Of a stretch of DNA of 26,622 nt, positions 1-8,117 are shown in pieces; the first letter of the stretch is position 1, and each line of letters begins with the position of its first letter. The position numbers were made by a program, and so were the translations under genes. Location: the IMG/VR virus record IMGVR_UViG_3300036770_004502, positions 1-26,622 of that record; one strand, given 5' to 3'. Origin of the DNA: a virus. The notes beneath the pieces are model-generated. The model was not told the origin of the DNA. It was given only the letters and a program-made list of their open reading frames with translations, and made no database searches.

Positions 1-56
1 AGCGGCCTGAGAACGATCCGGCCAGGCCGGAGCCCTACGCTGCAACCTATGCCTGA
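1..56 (+). CDS. 3' end of a probable host gene (partial)
   Basis: Plus-strand frame 3 is open from the window edge to a TGA at 54-56 and reads RPENDPARPEPYAATYA. A strong hairpin terminator starts about 25 bases later, which fits the end of a real gene. The fragment is too short to identify. It lies outside the proposed prophage end at 116, so it would be bacterial. Frame 1 is also open through this stretch, so the call is tentative. Confidence 0.3.
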   Translation, partial: RPENDPARPEPYAATYA

Positions 57-76
57 GCCGCCAGGCGGACAGGCAC

Positions 77-103
77 AAAAAAGCCGCCCTCGGGCGGCTT
101 TTT
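77..103. terminator. Bidirectional intrinsic terminator
   Basis: A perfect 7-bp GC stem (GCCGCCC, loop TC, GGGCGGC; 83-98) is flanked by an A-run at 77-82 and a T-run at 99-103, so it can work on either strand. It follows the possible host gene ending at 56 and lies just outside the proposed phage end, so it probably belongs to the host. It could also stop phage late transcripts that run out of the prophage. Confidence 0.85.
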
Positions 104-115
104 GCTTTGACCTGC

Positions 116-165
116 TGTAGCGCCGCGCGAAAAATCGAGCTGCGCTGCGCGATATTGAACGATGC
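116..165. other. Prophage right end with probable transposase-binding sites
   Basis: Reading inward from 116 the sequence is TGTAGCGCCGCGCGAAAAA. The Mu right end read inward, from memory, is TGAAGCGGCGCACGAAAAA, with 16 of 19 positions identical including the terminal TG. A second, weaker copy of the GCGCGA block begins near 147, where a second transposase site would be expected. The five bases before the end (CCTGC, 111-115) are the candidate target duplication. No phage gene lies to the left of this point. Confidence 0.7.
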
Positions 166-173
166 CTAGCTGT

Positions 174-206
174 TGGCTCTATGGCAATGGAATTACCATA
201 GAGCCA
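174..206. repeat. 11-bp perfect inverted repeat after the last tail gene
   Basis: TGGCTCTATGG (174-184) and CCATAGAGCCA (196-206) are perfect inverted copies around an 11-base spacer. The dyad lies about 20 bases beyond the stop codon of the tail tip gene and inside the proposed phage end. There is no clear T-run on the minus side. It may be a 3' mRNA-stabilising hairpin, a weak terminator or a protein site near the end. Confidence 0.7.
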
Positions 207-225
207 CACCCCTCCCGACCGCCGA

Positions 226-3021
226 TCAAGGCTGCTTGATCTCCGCAACCCACAGCGCTGAATGCGGCCCCACTGCGTTCGGGTAAGAAGTAGTGACGGT
301 ATTAGCCCCGGCCGGAGCTGCCTGTGCATCGGCGAAGAGGCCGAAGTAATGCAGGCTGCTGAGGAAGTAGGAGTACCCCTTGTACTTGTACCCCGCCACT
401 CTCGGCCCTGTAGGTGTTACCGCGCCATAAGAGTTATCGCAGGTCACTGCCAGTATGTAGGAGGAGGTAGTTTCCTTCGTAAGAGATGCGCTGGCGCTGC
501 CCAGGCTTAGTGCACTTCCACCTAGCACCCCACGAACCAACAGCAACATGCCAGAGCAGGCAGCATTGACGCTCTGCGTGAAGGTGTAGGACGTCTCGCC
601 GGAGACCCACAGCTTCCGTAGGACGTACAGACGTGTGCCACTGCTATCGGTTGTCCCAGCCGGCACTGCTGTATCCAGCACACTTGTCCAGCCGCTCGGC
701 ACTGCAAAGGTACGATCCGACCGGCAGCGCAGCAGCGCGAGAACGGTGTCACCCGCTGCTGCTCCTGCAGGGACACTCATGGCCAGACTCGCCGCGGTCA
801 CACTTGCAGTGCTGGTCACGGCAACAACCGGATCAGGGGAACCTGCACCAGCGGTGTAATCAAAACTCGCGCTGAGTGCCTGTAGCGACCGAAGGCCACC
901 ACGCCGCGAGTAGACACGCACGGTGAGCCGGGTTGCAGTAGAAAAAAGCCCAGAGGGAGCTGTATAGGTGGTCGCAGAGATCCCCGTCTGAGAATGCACC
1001 AGAGCATTCGATTGGTTGTAAACCTCTACCTCATAGGTGGTGCCAGGCTCTGGCCCGATCGAACCCTGGACGGTATCAACCACCTGGTCTGCCTGAAGCA
1101 ATCGGTCGCGATGTGCCCATGTCAGTACAACGTCACCAGTAAACACCCCTGGATAAGCAGCCCCACCTATTTGCAGCTTGCCTGGCGGGTATGGGCGCGC
1201 ACTTCGACCGGTCAAGGTCAGCGAGATAGTTGATGCCAGCACCGGATCGAGCAGGCCGGATGAGGTATGCGTAAGAAGGCGAGCCTCAACCGCAGTCCCG
1301 GACGTGTACTCGGTGGGATCGACGCCCGAGAAGTCGTCGAAGAACCAAATTCGCGCCCCAGCGACGTGGTCTGCTGGGACGCTGTCCACACATCCGCGCG
1401 CCAGGGTGACAGTCATGGCACCGACATCGAGAGCGTCGACCCGCACCACTTCGCTGTCCACCAGTGCCGTGCTGCCAACCCTAACAAGGTCCAGATCGAC
1501 GCCCGAACTGAGACCAATGGTGACCGCCCCGGCCGCTTGAGGAAGCGCGGCTACCAGAACCGCTGTCGGGCAGAAGTCACCCCCGGCGCGAGTCTCGAAA
1601 GCCGCGCTGCCCACCCGAGTCTGCAACTGGTAGCCGAGCGACAGACCGGTTGGCCGCGCCGCCAGCACGCCGAGGAAGCAGGTACTGGCATCGAGCAGCT
1701 GCAGGTTCGCGGCGTCCATGGACTGCACCAGGTCGCGCCAGGTGACCTCGGCCAACGCCCTGGTAGTTACCGCCTGGGGGGTTGAGTTCGGCGGTACCCA
1801 ACCGGAAGGCGGCGGTGCCGAGAAGGTGGTGGCCGGCATGCCGAACACATCGAGCACCGCTGTAATGGTGATGGCTCCCCTTTCAAGGGTGCCGTCATCC
1901 GCTCGGCCGGCCCGCACCACGATGTTGCTCAACCCCCTGGAAGGTGCAGAGAAGCGGAAGGCGGCGCCTGGCTCGATGTCACGTCCACGCCGATCCAACA
2001 CCAGTTTCCAGCGCTTGGCTGACACCTTGGCCCGCAGATCGCGTTTGGCAATGCGGGCCGCCAGGGAATAGGTCGGCAAGCCGATGTACTCGGTCGCCAC
2101 GCTGATCACTCGACCGCCGGCCGCTCTGATCGCCGCCAGGTTGCGTTCGCGGGCCGGCCGCTTGGAGTTGTCGATCGGGTTGCGCCAGATAACCACGACC
2201 TCGTTGGCCGCATCCGCGCCCGCAGAGTTGTCATCCTCCTGGATCTCCAGCAGGCCGTTATCTGGGGAGAAGTGCGGCAGGTTGTCGACCACGTAGTCGC
2301 TGCGCACCAGGGTCAACTTGCGCAGGCCAGTGTTCCGACTGGTAAACAAGTTGCCGGCGATGTGATCGAGCACGCTGCCGGCGAAGCTGTCGATGGAGTC
2401 GGTGCGAACCCAGCGCAGACACAGGCCTAGGCCCTCGGAGTACAACTGGTCAGCTGCTGCGCGGAATGCAGCGTCATCGAGCCGGGAGCGATCCTTGCCG
2501 CGCCCCCAGTCATGGTTGGTCTCCAGCTCGTAGAGGATGTGGGCCGGGTTCATCGCCTTGATGATGCCGCCGGTCTCCGGGTCAGTCAGGGTGATAATCG
2601 CCTTCTCTGGGTACCAGACGGGACCATCCCAGCCCATCAAGGCCCGGCGCACCCGCATGGTCCAAGGCTTCGGGTAGGGGTTCATGCTGGTAACCAGGCC
2701 GTCGTAGAACAGCGTGAACATCCCCCTGAAGGCAGGCACCAAGCCGCCCAACATAGATGCCAGCGCAGCATTTACCGACTGGGCTGGGCCGCCCATCATT
2801 ACATCCAGGCGCCCTTGGATGCCGCCTTCGCCATCGTCACCGCCGAACAGCTCAGGGGCATCGATCTGGATAGATGCATTACTGGTTACGCTGCCGCTCC
2901 AGGCTGTCTTGCCGCCCACCTTGATCTCAACCAGTTCGTCCACCTCGCCACGGCTCACCAGCATGTGGATGCCGAAGAAATACCGATAGCCGACCTTTAC
3001 GCTCTTACTCCCGCTGCTCAC
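226..3021 (-). CDS. Tail tip hub / receptor-binding protein (lambda J/GTA hub-like)
   Basis: A 931-residue protein, last gene of the tail operon. The chosen start is the GTG at 3021, because AGGAGG sits 6 bases upstream; an in-frame start further upstream at 3138 would overlap the preceding gene and lacks this site. The N-terminal part (YRYFFGIHMLVSRGEVDELVEI and the following VGGKTAW) resembles the tail proteins that follow DUF2163-type hub genes in B3/D3112-like phages. Middle regions look beta-rich, with a fibronectin III-like stretch near residues 650-725. Residues about 728-931 form a separate beta-sandwich-like module (AGDTVLALL, PSGWTSV, YTFT, LLLVRGV) of a type found in tail fibres and adhesins, probably the receptor-contacting part. 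Function is inferred from position, size and architecture. Confidence 0.8.
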   Translation of the reverse strand: MSSGSKSVKVGYRYFFGIHMLVSRGEVDELVEIKVGGKTAWSGSVTSNASIQIDAPELFGGDDGEGGIQGRLDVMMGGPAQSVNAALASMLGGLVPAFRGMFTLFYDGLVTSMNPYPKPWTMRVRRALMGWDGPVWYPEKAIITLTDPETGGIIKAMNPAHILYELETNHDWGRGKDRSRLDDAAFRAAADQLYSEGLGLCLRWVRTDSIDSFAGSVLDHIAGNLFTSRNTGLRKLTLVRSDYVVDNLPHFSPDNGLLEIQEDDNSAGADAANEVVVIWRNPIDNSKRPARERNLAAIRAAGGRVISVATEYIGLPTYSLAARIAKRDLRAKVSAKRWKLVLDRRGRDIEPGAAFRFSAPSRGLSNIVVRAGRADDGTLERGAITITAVLDVFGMPATTFSAPPPSGWVPPNSTPQAVTTRALAEVTWRDLVQSMDAANLQLLDASTCFLGVLAARPTGLSLGYQLQTRVGSAAFETRAGGDFCPTAVLVAALPQAAGAVTIGLSSGVDLDLVRVGSTALVDSEVVRVDALDVGAMTVTLARGCVDSVPADHVAGARIWFFDDFSGVDPTEYTSGTAVEARLLTHTSSGLLDPVLASTISLTLTGRSARPYPPGKLQIGGAAYPGVFTGDVVLTWAHRDRLLQADQVVDTVQGSIGPEPGTTYEVEVYNQSNALVHSQTGISATTYTAPSGLFSTATRLTVRVYSRRGGLRSLQALSASFDYTAGAGSPDPVVAVTSTASVTAASLAMSVPAGAAAGDTVLALLRCRSDRTFAVPSGWTSVLDTAVPAGTTDSSGTRLYVLRKLWVSGETSYTFTQSVNAACSGMLLLVRGVLGGSALSLGSASASLTKETTSSYILAVTCDNSYGAVTPTGPRVAGYKYKGYSYFLSSLHYFGLFADAQAAPAGANTVTTSYPNAVGPHSALWVAEIKQP

Positions 3022-3244
3022 GATCAACCTCCTGCCTTGCGAATTCGACCAGGTGCAGAGCCAGGGCATCTCCAGTCGCCAGCAAGCGGCTGGCCTGGAT
3101 GCCTCCATCACGAACGATGTCTGCCCATTCGATGCCATAGCGGGCCACCAGCTGCCTGGCGCCCTTGTTGCAGAAGCCGACTCGCCCGCCCCACGCAGGA
3201 ACGCTGTGCAGGTGGTCGAGGGTGACCATGAAGTCGTCGCTCAC
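3005..3244 (-). CDS. Small tail-tip region protein, conserved in Mu-like siphophages
   Basis: A 79-residue soluble protein (MVTLDHLHSVP, GFCNKGARQLVARYGIEWADIVRDGG). Its start overlaps the preceding gene by ATGA, and its 3' end overlaps the GTG start of the tail tip gene, so translation should be coupled. It carries no membrane segment or known catalytic motif. In related phages a protein of this kind sits at the same position between the hub-type protein and the J-like protein. The position corresponds to the NlpC/P60 peptidase gene of gene transfer agents, but no such motif is visible here. Probably a tip assembly or structural protein; function unknown. Confidence 0.75.
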   Translation of the reverse strand: MSDDFMVTLDHLHSVPAWGGRVGFCNKGARQLVARYGIEWADIVRDGGIQASRLLATGDALALHLVEFARQEVDREQRE

Positions 3245-3483
3245 TTCTTGCCGCCCTTGGTCTTGATGGGTTGAGTCCTGAAGTTGCCCAGACCACCAAC
3301 CATCCAGTCCTCGCTCCAGCAGTCACCGAAGATCACGCACTGTGGCGTGCCCTCTTCGAACTGGGGGAACTCGAAGTCAGCGAAGGCCGCAGCCTTGGGC
3401 GCAGTGGCCTTGGGGCGATTCTTGTAAGAGACGTAGGCACTGATGACCATGATGGCGATGTATGCCCATGTGTACGGATCCAC
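3241..3483 (-). CDS. Small membrane-anchored tail assembly protein
   Basis: An 80-residue protein with one N-terminal hydrophobic helix (residues about 5-21), then a Pro/Ala linker and an acidic segment (FADFEFPQFEEGTPQCVIFGDCW). It starts with GTG, supported by AGGAGG about 6 bases upstream. The layout of one helix, a PKA-rich linker and then an EEG-x-P-x-x-VIFG motif resembles the N-terminal part of tail tip assembly proteins, in which the VIFG segment begins the tip domain. Function is not established. The Cys pair (C49, C55) may matter structurally. Confidence 0.75.
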   Translation of the reverse strand: MDPYTWAYIAIMVISAYVSYKNRPKATAPKAAAFADFEFPQFEEGTPQCVIFGDCWSEDWMVGGLGNFRTQPIKTKGGKK

Positions 3484-3492
3484 GGTTGCCTC

Positions 3493-4314
3493 CTAGAAAA
3501 CGGGGTTGCCATCGAAAGGCGATCGCCCAGGCAGGTGCCGGATGCCGCCGTAGTTGTCTTTGTTGCTGAAGCGGCTGTTGCAGGTGTCGATGGTCTGGTC
3601 GCAACCTGCATAAGCTCGCACCGTGACACCGAGGCTGAGCCCCGAGGTGCCCCCAAAGATCGTCAGCTGGGTTCCCATGTGGGCCTCGATCGCACGTCGC
3701 TCCCAGACCCCGGAGCCGACACTCCACTCGACGTAACCTGCCGTGAACCAACCATTTGGCTTGCTGGCAAAGGCGCTGCCGTTGATGACCGCACCGTCCA
3801 TCGAGATCACAGCGGCCTCGACGCGGAACAGATCCCGGTTCACCAGGCAGCCGCGCTCATACAGCGCATGCGGGCAGGGGCGCTCCCAGGCCAGGCGCAG
3901 TCCCTGCTGGCCCATGCTCACGCTCTCAGGGTTGCAGATGATCTGGCAGCGATCGGTAGCTGGCCACGTCACGTTCTGGATCTCGCCGACCCAGGACACC
4001 TTGAATTCGTTATCGCCGTGGTGGCGGTCGTAGATCACCAGGTCTATGGAGTCACTAGGCGGAATGCCGCGATAGAATTGCGCTACCTCCAGATCACCAG
4101 GGGCCTGGACACGGAGGTTGCGCACGCCATCGGAGCCACCCTGCCGGATGCCATCGTCGGAGATACCGCCGCGCAGCGTCTTGAAGGTCTGGCTCTGGTG
4201 CTCGATGTTGCGATCGCTGCTGTTGTAGGTCCAACGCAGCACGCCTCGGCTGAACTGGTAGAGCCGAACCGGCCGACCGTCGGCCAGGCTGAACTCTTTG
4301 CCGTTAAAACTCAT
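3493..4314 (-). CDS. DUF2163/BR0599-family tail hub protein
   Basis: A 273-residue protein of the DUF2163/BR0599 type, related to the gene transfer agent hub protein encoded just before the GTA peptidase and by function to lambda gpL. The C-terminal motif CNSRFSNKDNYGGIRHLPG (245-263) is characteristic. Four cysteines in two pairs (C147 and C156 in CPHALYERGC, C238 and C245 in GCDQTIDTC) are placed as in family members that hold an iron-sulfur cluster; cluster binding is inferred. The start ATG lies inside the end of the previous gene (11-base overlap). It should link the distal tail protein to the J-like tip protein. Confidence 0.85.
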   Translation of the reverse strand: MSFNGKEFSLADGRPVRLYQFSRGVLRWTYNSSDRNIEHQSQTFKTLRGGISDDGIRQGGSDGVRNLRVQAPGDLEVAQFYRGIPPSDSIDLVIYDRHHGDNEFKVSWVGEIQNVTWPATDRCQIICNPESVSMGQQGLRLAWERPCPHALYERGCLVNRDLFRVEAAVISMDGAVINGSAFASKPNGWFTAGYVEWSVGSGVWERRAIEAHMGTQLTIFGGTSGLSLGVTVRAYAGCDQTIDTCNSRFSNKDNYGGIRHLPGRSPFDGNPVF

Positions 4315-5998
4315 CGTCTCGAACTCCTCTGAAGGTCAGGCTGCAGTTGGCAACTCCCTCGCTATCCACCTGGTGGTCGATCTCAACCTCGTCGCCACTC
4401 AGCCGACTCAGCACCATCCAACTCACCCGAGCGATAGCGGCGGGCTCAACCACTGTCCCCAAGGCCGTGTCGAAGACCAGCCGTTCCACACTGGTACTGA
4501 GTTCGGTGCAGCCGGTGATGCGGCGATAAAAGACCGAGCCATTCCACAGCTGTATGCGGATGTCCCGGCGGCCGGCTCGTGCCTGGGCGAAACGGGTGTA
4601 GCCGATGTACTCAATGTCCATCACCGTCGAGAGCGCACCGATGGTGGCTACAACCGTAAGGTCGTCGGCGTGGGTCGGGAGCCAGATCGGTACCTGCTGC
4701 CCCCGCAGCCCATAAAGAAGTGCGCGTAGCTGTGCCCGCTGGGCCCGGCCCATTTCCAGCCAGCGCCAGCGAGTGATTGGCATGGGCTTGCCTGCAAGAT
4801 CGCTGATCAGAGGCAGCCCCATGCCGCTATCCAAGGTGGATAACAGGCGCTCATAGCTGGAGGTCAGATCCTCGGACTCTTCGGGTGGCTGCTCGAGCAC
4901 TGGGCGCCCGCGGTAGAGAACGGCCGGCAGGGTCTCGGGCCAGTCGCAGGTGTCCAGAAGCAGGAAACGCACCTCTGCCGATTGGAGGCGATCATGCAAC
5001 CGGGTGAGTTGCGGCGCCGACACCAGCTGAGCCGGGCGTGCGGGGTACAGACGCGAGCGAGCTGGCCAGGACTGCTGCGTGCCGCGCTTGAGGTTCAGGC
5101 CGTTGGGATCCAGGGTCAGGATCTCCACCACCTCGTAGGTGAAAGCATCCTCCCCCCTGAGCATCGCCAGGCCACCGGCCTCGAAGTCCAGATTGGCTGT
5201 CTGGCAGTTGATGCGCAGTGCTCCAGCTGCGGTTGACGACTGCAGCAGCTGAATCTCCGGCCAGATCGGCAGCGCCCAGACACGACTACCCCAGCCATAG
5301 AGCGCGAGATCGAGGAGCTGTCGCTCCCTTCCTTCGACATACATGCTTGCCTGCAGGAAGCGCCGAGGAGCGATTCGGAGGGCGCGCCGCTGCTCCACCA
5401 GGGTCTCGCTGCTCAGAACATCGGTCAGCCACTCCAGGGTCTCGCGCACCCCATCAGCCCAGTCGGGAGCAAACGACCAAGCGATGATGCGGTTGGCTGT
5501 TACGCGAATGCCGGCAGAACCTAGATCAAACTCCCACTCAATGTCTGTATCGAGGACCGGCTGGCCATCTGGCGTAACACTAAGCTGCCAGGTCAGCTCC
5601 TGGGTGGCGGCAAACAGGAATGGCGCCGCAGGCTGCCCACTCACCAGGATGCCCTCATCCAGGCCATCGATGGCCAGCAAGGTGCGAGGCCCCAGGTAGG
5701 CGTTCCACAGCATCACGTTGCTTGTCTGTACCGATACGACGTTGCCCAGATCCAGCTGTCGTGGGCTGATATGGATGCGGTAGTAGTACTCATCCAGGAA
5801 CGATCTCAAGCGGGTTCCGGTTATGGCTCGACCATTGGCCTCGACGGGCCAGTGGGTACTGAGCGCAGCTCCACCTGGGCGGCGAGTACCTTCAGCTGGA
5901 GAAGCGCCAGTAGTTCGGCGGTATAGATCCGCAGCGAAGAGAGGGCTGGTGAAGCCCCACTGAGTGGCAACAGTCAGGCGCGCATTCAGGACTGCCAT
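4304..5998 (-). CDS. Distal-tail/tip structural protein with internal repeat
   Basis: A 564-residue tail tip protein lying between two unrecognised tip proteins and the DUF2163 protein. The start at 5998 is one base beyond the previous stop; upstream in-frame codons would overlap that gene. No strong ribosome binding site is visible, so coupled translation is likely. The segment WLTDVLSSETLVEQRRALR (about 190-208), followed by RRFLQAS and a YGWGS...LPIW ending (to about 246), resembles Dit/DUF2460-type proteins that join the tail tube to the tip. A similar pattern recurs at 409-441 (RWRWLEMGRAQRAQLRALLY, then VPIWLP), suggesting an internal duplication. Exact role is inferred. Confidence 0.75.
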   Translation of the reverse strand: MAVLNARLTVATQWGFTSPLFAADLYRRTTGASPAEGTRRPGGAALSTHWPVEANGRAITGTRLRSFLDEYYYRIHISPRQLDLGNVVSVQTSNVMLWNAYLGPRTLLAIDGLDEGILVSGQPAAPFLFAATQELTWQLSVTPDGQPVLDTDIEWEFDLGSAGIRVTANRIIAWSFAPDWADGVRETLEWLTDVLSSETLVEQRRALRIAPRRFLQASMYVEGRERQLLDLALYGWGSRVWALPIWPEIQLLQSSTAAGALRINCQTANLDFEAGGLAMLRGEDAFTYEVVEILTLDPNGLNLKRGTQQSWPARSRLYPARPAQLVSAPQLTRLHDRLQSAEVRFLLLDTCDWPETLPAVLYRGRPVLEQPPEESEDLTSSYERLLSTLDSGMGLPLISDLAGKPMPITRWRWLEMGRAQRAQLRALLYGLRGQQVPIWLPTHADDLTVVATIGALSTVMDIEYIGYTRFAQARAGRRDIRIQLWNGSVFYRRITGCTELSTSVERLVFDTALGTVVEPAAIARVSWMVLSRLSGDEVEIDHQVDSEGVANCSLTFRGVRDDEF

Positions 5999-5999
5999 A

Positions 6000-6959
6000 T
6001 CAAGGGCCGTCGTACCGAATGGCATAGCCAAACGTGCCGGTGTGATCGGAGTCGCCCCAACCTCCAGTAGCTGGACCACCGTCTCGCTGCGTCACGTTTC
6101 TACGGTGCCAGGGGTATACCTTCCAGCGATCGCTTCCCAGCTCGATGATCTGACCAGGTACATAGTTGTCGATGCGGACATGCCGCATATTGACCAAATC
6201 CGCAACCAGCGAAGTCTTGAAGGATGGCCTTAGCTTGTAGGCGCGCATCGGAATCAGCGCCGCCTCGCTGTTCCATGCGCTGGGCTGCGTCTGAATCAGT
6301 TGAGAGAAGGAACGCACTCCTACCAGAGCAGCTGTCAGGCTTGCTTCATTGAGGTGCCACCCGTGGCCATCAAGGTTCGAGTGGACATAGATGTCGCGTA
6401 GCGCTGAGAAATCCCGAGCCACGCTTGTCCACCCCCACGCCCCGGAGATAAGCCCAGCTAAGCCACTCCGAGTGCTCCCCCCTTCGGCTGGCCTGATGAA
6501 AAACGGATTGAGCACTGTGCTGACGTCGTGGAACACCGGCTCGGGTCCACGAATCGCAGCTACCCACATACCGCTTCCCTCTAGCCCCGCGACAGCCGAC
6601 CCGCCGAAAGAGCACCACTGGTACCGATCGACGTCGTATCGAACAACGAACCAGACCTCGTCAGGGTTGGTGAAGACGAAGCACTCCCACTCGGCCGGAT
6701 AGGTCACATCGAGCGTTGCTGCGCCACTTTTCGCCATCAGGCGCCCCAGCTGAACCGCATTCGGCATATCGCCGGCCGTAGCAGAGGTTCTGCCGGTGAG
6801 CGACAGGTTCAGTGTGTCGTTGGTGAGCAGCAGGAACAGCGCGCCTTTGCTCAGCACATTGGTGGACGAGTTCCAGCTCCAGCCATGGTTGAGGCAGCTG
6901 TTGACGATCGCAGTGCGTAGCGCAGCCATGTTACTGGCCGCTCCGGTGTAGTAAGCCAT
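6000..6959 (-). CDS. Tail tip structural protein, function unknown
   Basis: A 319-residue protein starting at MAYYTGAASNMAALRTAIVN. The start ATG shares one base with the previous stop (TGATG), typical of coupled translation. The longer open frame extending to 7631 overlaps the preceding gene and is not used. The sequence is rich in Trp, Gly and Ser with no transmembrane segment or enzyme motif. Position between the tape measure and the distal-tail protein suggests a virion tail tip component. I do not recognise a named family. Confidence 0.75.
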   Translation of the reverse strand: MAYYTGAASNMAALRTAIVNSCLNHGWSWNSSTNVLSKGALFLLLTNDTLNLSLTGRTSATAGDMPNAVQLGRLMAKSGAATLDVTYPAEWECFVFTNPDEVWFVVRYDVDRYQWCSFGGSAVAGLEGSGMWVAAIRGPEPVFHDVSTVLNPFFIRPAEGGSTRSGLAGLISGAWGWTSVARDFSALRDIYVHSNLDGHGWHLNEASLTAALVGVRSFSQLIQTQPSAWNSEAALIPMRAYKLRPSFKTSLVADLVNMRHVRIDNYVPGQIIELGSDRWKVYPWHRRNVTQRDGGPATGGWGDSDHTGTFGYAIRYDGP

Positions 6960-8116
6960 CAGGTGTCGAGCCTCATTGCGTAGTAATCGGTGTGGCCCAC
7001 GCGGGATACGTCCTGGATGACCACGTAGGTCTTCCCATCGATCGCCAAGGTGTTCTCGACGGCGTTGTTGAAGCCGGTGATGTAGAACAACCCCTCCAGC
7101 GCGCCCCAGAGGTTGGTTGCGTCGTGCAGCTCCAGGGGCAACAGGTGATAGATCGCGCCGGTGTCGCGCAGGTTGGTGCTGGTAACCGACGTGCCAGCGC
7201 CGGCGATGAAGGGATTGCTCCAGGGATAGCACTTCGGGTTGGTCCAGCCATCGTTTCCACGCAATCCCATGCGGGCCGAACCGCCCTTGAAACCCAGGGT
7301 GTGGATGTCGGTGTTGTCGCTGAAACGCACCGCTGCGGCGCCGATGAGCATGCCGGCACACACCACCGGGTAGGGATACTGACTCGGACGGCCGTAGGGC
7401 AGCATCTTGCCGAGGTAGCAGGTCTCGTAGACCGGGGTGCCAACCTTCATGGCCAGGACGATGCGCTGGGCGTTGAGGGTCAGCCAGTAGTCGATGCGCT
7501 GGTTGTGCGCCGGCAGTCCTGTCAGGAACGCACCTGGTTGCGCGTCGAAGGTGTTGGCGGAGATGTAGCCGGTGAACACCCCCGCCAGCATGTTGTAGTA
7601 GTCGGCCGAGACGTCGTGATAGGTGCGCCAACCGAGGAAGATCTCCTCGAGCCCGGTGTATCCCTTGCCCTTCAGGATCAGCTGACGGTTGGCGCTGATG
7701 GTGTCGTAGCGCAGCACCTCCCAGGCAACCCCTGCTGCACTTGCCGCGCCTTGGGTGACCGGGATCTGGAACTGCTTGCCGACTGCGAAGTCGGTGCTGC
7801 CATCGTTGATGGTGAACTTGATCAGGCCGTTGTCGTAGGCAACCCCGACCGTCGCAGCGGGCTTCGCGCCCGATACCGAGCCCGTGACCGAGAAGGTTCC
7901 GCCATTGGCGGCGGCGGCCGTACAGGTGAGTGTCCAGGTCTCGGTGATCGAGGACGGGGATGCCTCGACTCCACTCAGGGTGCCGTTGCCGGTACCGGAC
8001 TGGGTGATGGCGCCGACGTCGCCGAAACCACCGCAGAAATGGCGCAGCAAGGCCAGCATGTTGTAGTGCGCCAGCTGGCCGTTGCTGTTGTCGACGTAGC
8101 CGATCTTGTGGGGCAT
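6959..8116 (-). CDS. Tail structural protein downstream of the tape measure
   Basis: A 385-residue protein starting MPHKIGYVDNSNGQLAHYNML, two codon positions beyond the tape measure stop with one base between. The apparent longer frame up to 8539 lies inside the tape measure gene and is rejected. Residues about 30-125 are Gly/Ser/Thr-rich and beta-like (GSGTGNGTLSGVE type composition, TFSVTGSVSGAKP), like an Ig or fibre domain; the rest is mixed, with a conserved-looking GMLIGAAAVRFSDNTDIHTL segment. Similar proteins follow the tape measure in D3112-type phages as virion proteins. Specific function unknown. Confidence 0.75.
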   Translation of the reverse strand: MPHKIGYVDNSNGQLAHYNMLALLRHFCGGFGDVGAITQSGTGNGTLSGVEASPSSITETWTLTCTAAAANGGTFSVTGSVSGAKPAATVGVAYDNGLIKFTINDGSTDFAVGKQFQIPVTQGAASAAGVAWEVLRYDTISANRQLILKGKGYTGLEEIFLGWRTYHDVSADYYNMLAGVFTGYISANTFDAQPGAFLTGLPAHNQRIDYWLTLNAQRIVLAMKVGTPVYETCYLGKMLPYGRPSQYPYPVVCAGMLIGAAAVRFSDNTDIHTLGFKGGSARMGLRGNDGWTNPKCYPWSNPFIAGAGTSVTSTNLRDTGAIYHLLPLELHDATNLWGALEGLFYITGFNNAVENTLAIDGKTYVVIQDVSRVGHTDYYAMRLDT

Positions 8117-8117
8117 G

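Noticed and set aside
3021-3138. Upstream start of the tail tip gene at 3138
   Set aside because: It would overlap the preceding gene by over 130 bases with no ribosome binding site, while the GTG at 3021 has AGGAGG at an ideal distance.
6000-7631. Longer version of the gene starting at 7631 rather than 6959
   Set aside because: The extra part is Arg/His/Pro-rich shadow of the neighbouring gene; TGATG coupling at 6959 fits a real start.
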